From NCBI GenBank assembly GCA_038496445.1, contig JALMLS010000342.1, positions 186,001 to 250,000 of the forward strand: a DNA stretch of 64,000 nt, in the 5' to 3' direction. Position numbers and translations under genes: made by a program. The stretch's first letter is position 1; every line of letters begins with the position of its first letter. This document shows positions 62,481 to 64,000 of the stretch, one piece after another. Under the pieces are notes generated by a model, which was given only the letters and a program-made list of their open reading frames with translations, was not told the origin of the DNA and searched no databases. Origin of the DNA: Trichosphaerium sp. ATCC 40318. Lineage: Eukaryota; Discosea; Flabellinia; Trichosidae.

Positions 62481-62617
62481 GCCCAATATTGTTGCTTGAA
62501 TACTATTCATAATTTTACTTTTTATTCGTTGTACAACTTTGGTTATTCCCGCAAGCATTACACTCTTGCGAACTTTTTTACAGTAAAATTTTTGAGTTTC
62601 ACATCTAGTTGTACAAT

Positions 62618-63022
62618 TTATCCTGTTTGGTATTCCTTAGAATTGTCTTGCTTTTTAAGAATAGCTTTAATAGACCAAGACAGTGCAGATGCATCTTTCG
62701 GGGCGTGAAGAGGGGGTAAGATTGTATCTTGAGGTGGGTACACGCAAACCAATGGCCTGTGAGGAGCCTTCTGGTAGAACTCGCTACCGTTTTCTGTGTA
62801 AAAATAATAATGCAGTTGGTATTGTCCTTTGCAGTTTCCTGATTGAATCGGCTCAATGTTGTCATAAGGCTGTAATCCAGCGTGCTTTAAAGAGAATTGG
62901 GAACCTAAACAAAATGTTAGAAAGTACAACAGAGATAGTCACTCGTTACGAGGGTATCTACTACTGACAGTAACTATTGCGTTGCAGGACTTACAGAAGG
63001 TTTTATACTCGGGTAGGGTCAT
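62618..63022 (-). CDS. Unknown small protein (about 107 residues)
   Basis: The start at 63022 gives MTLPEYKTFC; an intron of about 86 bp (GTAAGT...TTTAG) joins it to SQFSLKHAGLQPYDNIEPIQ. The rest reads GQYQLHYYFYTENGSEFYQK, RPLVCVYPPQDTILPPLHAP and SWSIKAILKKQ, with TAG/TGA at 62618. A compact, probably globular protein with no membrane segment. No family recognised. It is convergent with the gene at 62095. Confidence 0.6.
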
Positions 63023-63272
63023 TTCTTCTCGTAAATTGTTCGGTATTTTTGACTCCTACGCAAAGATAAGAAGGAGATAATTAGATTTATCCTGTGCGTC
63101 ACATGATTTAAAACGAGTTTTTTTACAACTTCGTCGGGAGTTGTAGGTTAATTATTTTGTAACAACGTGTTTTGTTTTGAAATACGTACTGAGCAGATGG
63201 TGTTCGAGTGACGCGCAATAGCTGAAGTGTTGTACAAAATGCTTTATAATGTGAAACACAACTTTTATTTAA

Positions 63273-64000
63273 TTAACCCATTAGTTGCTCCAAAGCACTC
63301 GTAGATGAGAGATAGCGTGACCACCCTTCGTGTTCAGCTAACAACCCCCCATAATGGATCAGAGAACTTTTTCCATACCACGCTAGTTCAAATGTTGAAG
63401 CAAGATAAAAAAAAATACGCACCAGTCTTCAACACATCCAGAATTAGAGAAATGGTGTAAAGTTAAAAAGTGTTTTCTTTATCACTTTTAGTTTGGGTGA
63501 TATTGCCTTACCTCCGTGCAGTTGTTGAGCTTAATTGTTTTAAGTGCCTTCATTTCAAAGGGTGCTTACCCAGTTGGCGAGATTTGGTTGGTTCGTAATT
63601 GTACCTTTTGCAAAACCGCACCGTTCCGTTGTGCCTCCCCACGTGATTTATTTGAGACTCACGTGATTTTCTTGTCTTGTATCGACGCAACATCTAGGTC
63701 TTCTACGGTAACAAAAATAAAAACCAAAAAAGAGCTATGGTGATCAGACGTACCACATTAAGAATTTAACAAATACAAAGACGGAGGTACGAATCTGCAC
63801 TAGTACTACCATTTCCCAAGCTTTGTTCTGACTATTCCTAATTCGCAAAGGCTTACCCCAGCGTCACAACGCGTCTTGAGGCTCAATCCGTCACACAGTA
63901 CGATGGTTTTTTATGTATAAACCATAACTCGAGGTATACTACCTCCAGTGCCTCAGATCAAGTATGCATGCGATAAAATACAGCGACAAAGCCAGGTGCG
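63273..64000 (-). CDS. Unknown gene, partial, continues past the window
   Basis: Several minus-strand exons: VLCDGLSLKTRCDAG near 63,890, DLDVASIQDKKIT near 63,680, ALKTIKLNNCTE near 63,530, and a last exon WYGKSSLIHYGGLLAEHEGW ending LEQLMG and TAA at 63273. LKTIKLNNCTE has the look of a leucine-rich repeat strand, but one repeat is not enough for a call. The 5' end lies beyond 64000. Junctions are tentative. Confidence 0.5.

Overview
This window is nuclear DNA of a compact microbial eukaryote. It is gene dense (roughly 30 genes in 64 kb), about 40% GC, and nearly every gene is cut into short exons by introns that are mostly 40 to 60 bp long. The gene set is plainly eukaryotic: CDK7, BMS1, PWP2, V-ATPase subunit d, VAP, TRAPPC6, ZZZ3, U1-C, CMC4 and a VHS protein. 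A STAT-type transcription factor, a copine with a GYPPQ tail and a RapGAP next to a Ras-like GTPase point towards an amoebozoan or a relative. That placement is inference from gene content, not something the sequence proves.

Layout. 1-4 kb: GH27 alpha-galactosidase (minus, cut by the window edge), a secreted beta-repeat/hydrolase protein (plus), and an unknown Q- and S-rich protein (minus). 4.7-8 kb: RapGAP followed by an atypical Ras-like GTPase. 8.2-10.4 kb: EF-hand protein. 10.7-12.3 kb: CDK7. 12.3-13.7 kb: a gene-poor stretch with two copies of a structured repeat around a broken AspRS 3' end. 13.7-15.6 kb: VHS-domain protein. 15.9-19 kb: copine. 19.1-23.7 kb: BMS1. 23.9-24.8 kb: SET-domain protein. 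25.2-29.3 kb: PX-domain protein. 29.5-33.5 kb: PWP2 (plus). 33.6-36.4 kb: STAT-like protein (plus). 36.6-38.4 kb: an inverted paralogue of the secreted hydrolase. 39.5-46.3 kb: V-ATPase d, VAP, mitochondrial EF-Ts, ZZZ3, TRAPPC6. 46.6-57 kb: P-type Ca2+-ATPase, a tiny membrane protein, a DUF547 protein, U1-C, CMC4, a basic unknown, and a degenerate CAX-like transporter. 57.5-64 kb: a small membrane protein, bacterial-type AspRS, a third copy of the repeat, and three unrecognised genes.

The genes form no operons, but some neighbours make functional sense: RapGAP with a Ras-like GTPase lacking Gln61, and BMS1 near PWP2 (both small-subunit processome factors). Three signals cut across genes: most 5' splice sites begin GTAC rather than GTAAG, the palindrome CACGTG is about five times more frequent than composition predicts, and a three-copy repeat looks like a structured RNA.

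All exon junctions were read by eye from reading frame, family similarity and GT/GC...AG ends. Outer coordinates of the recognised genes are reliable; individual junctions are good but unverified, and several N-termini are open.
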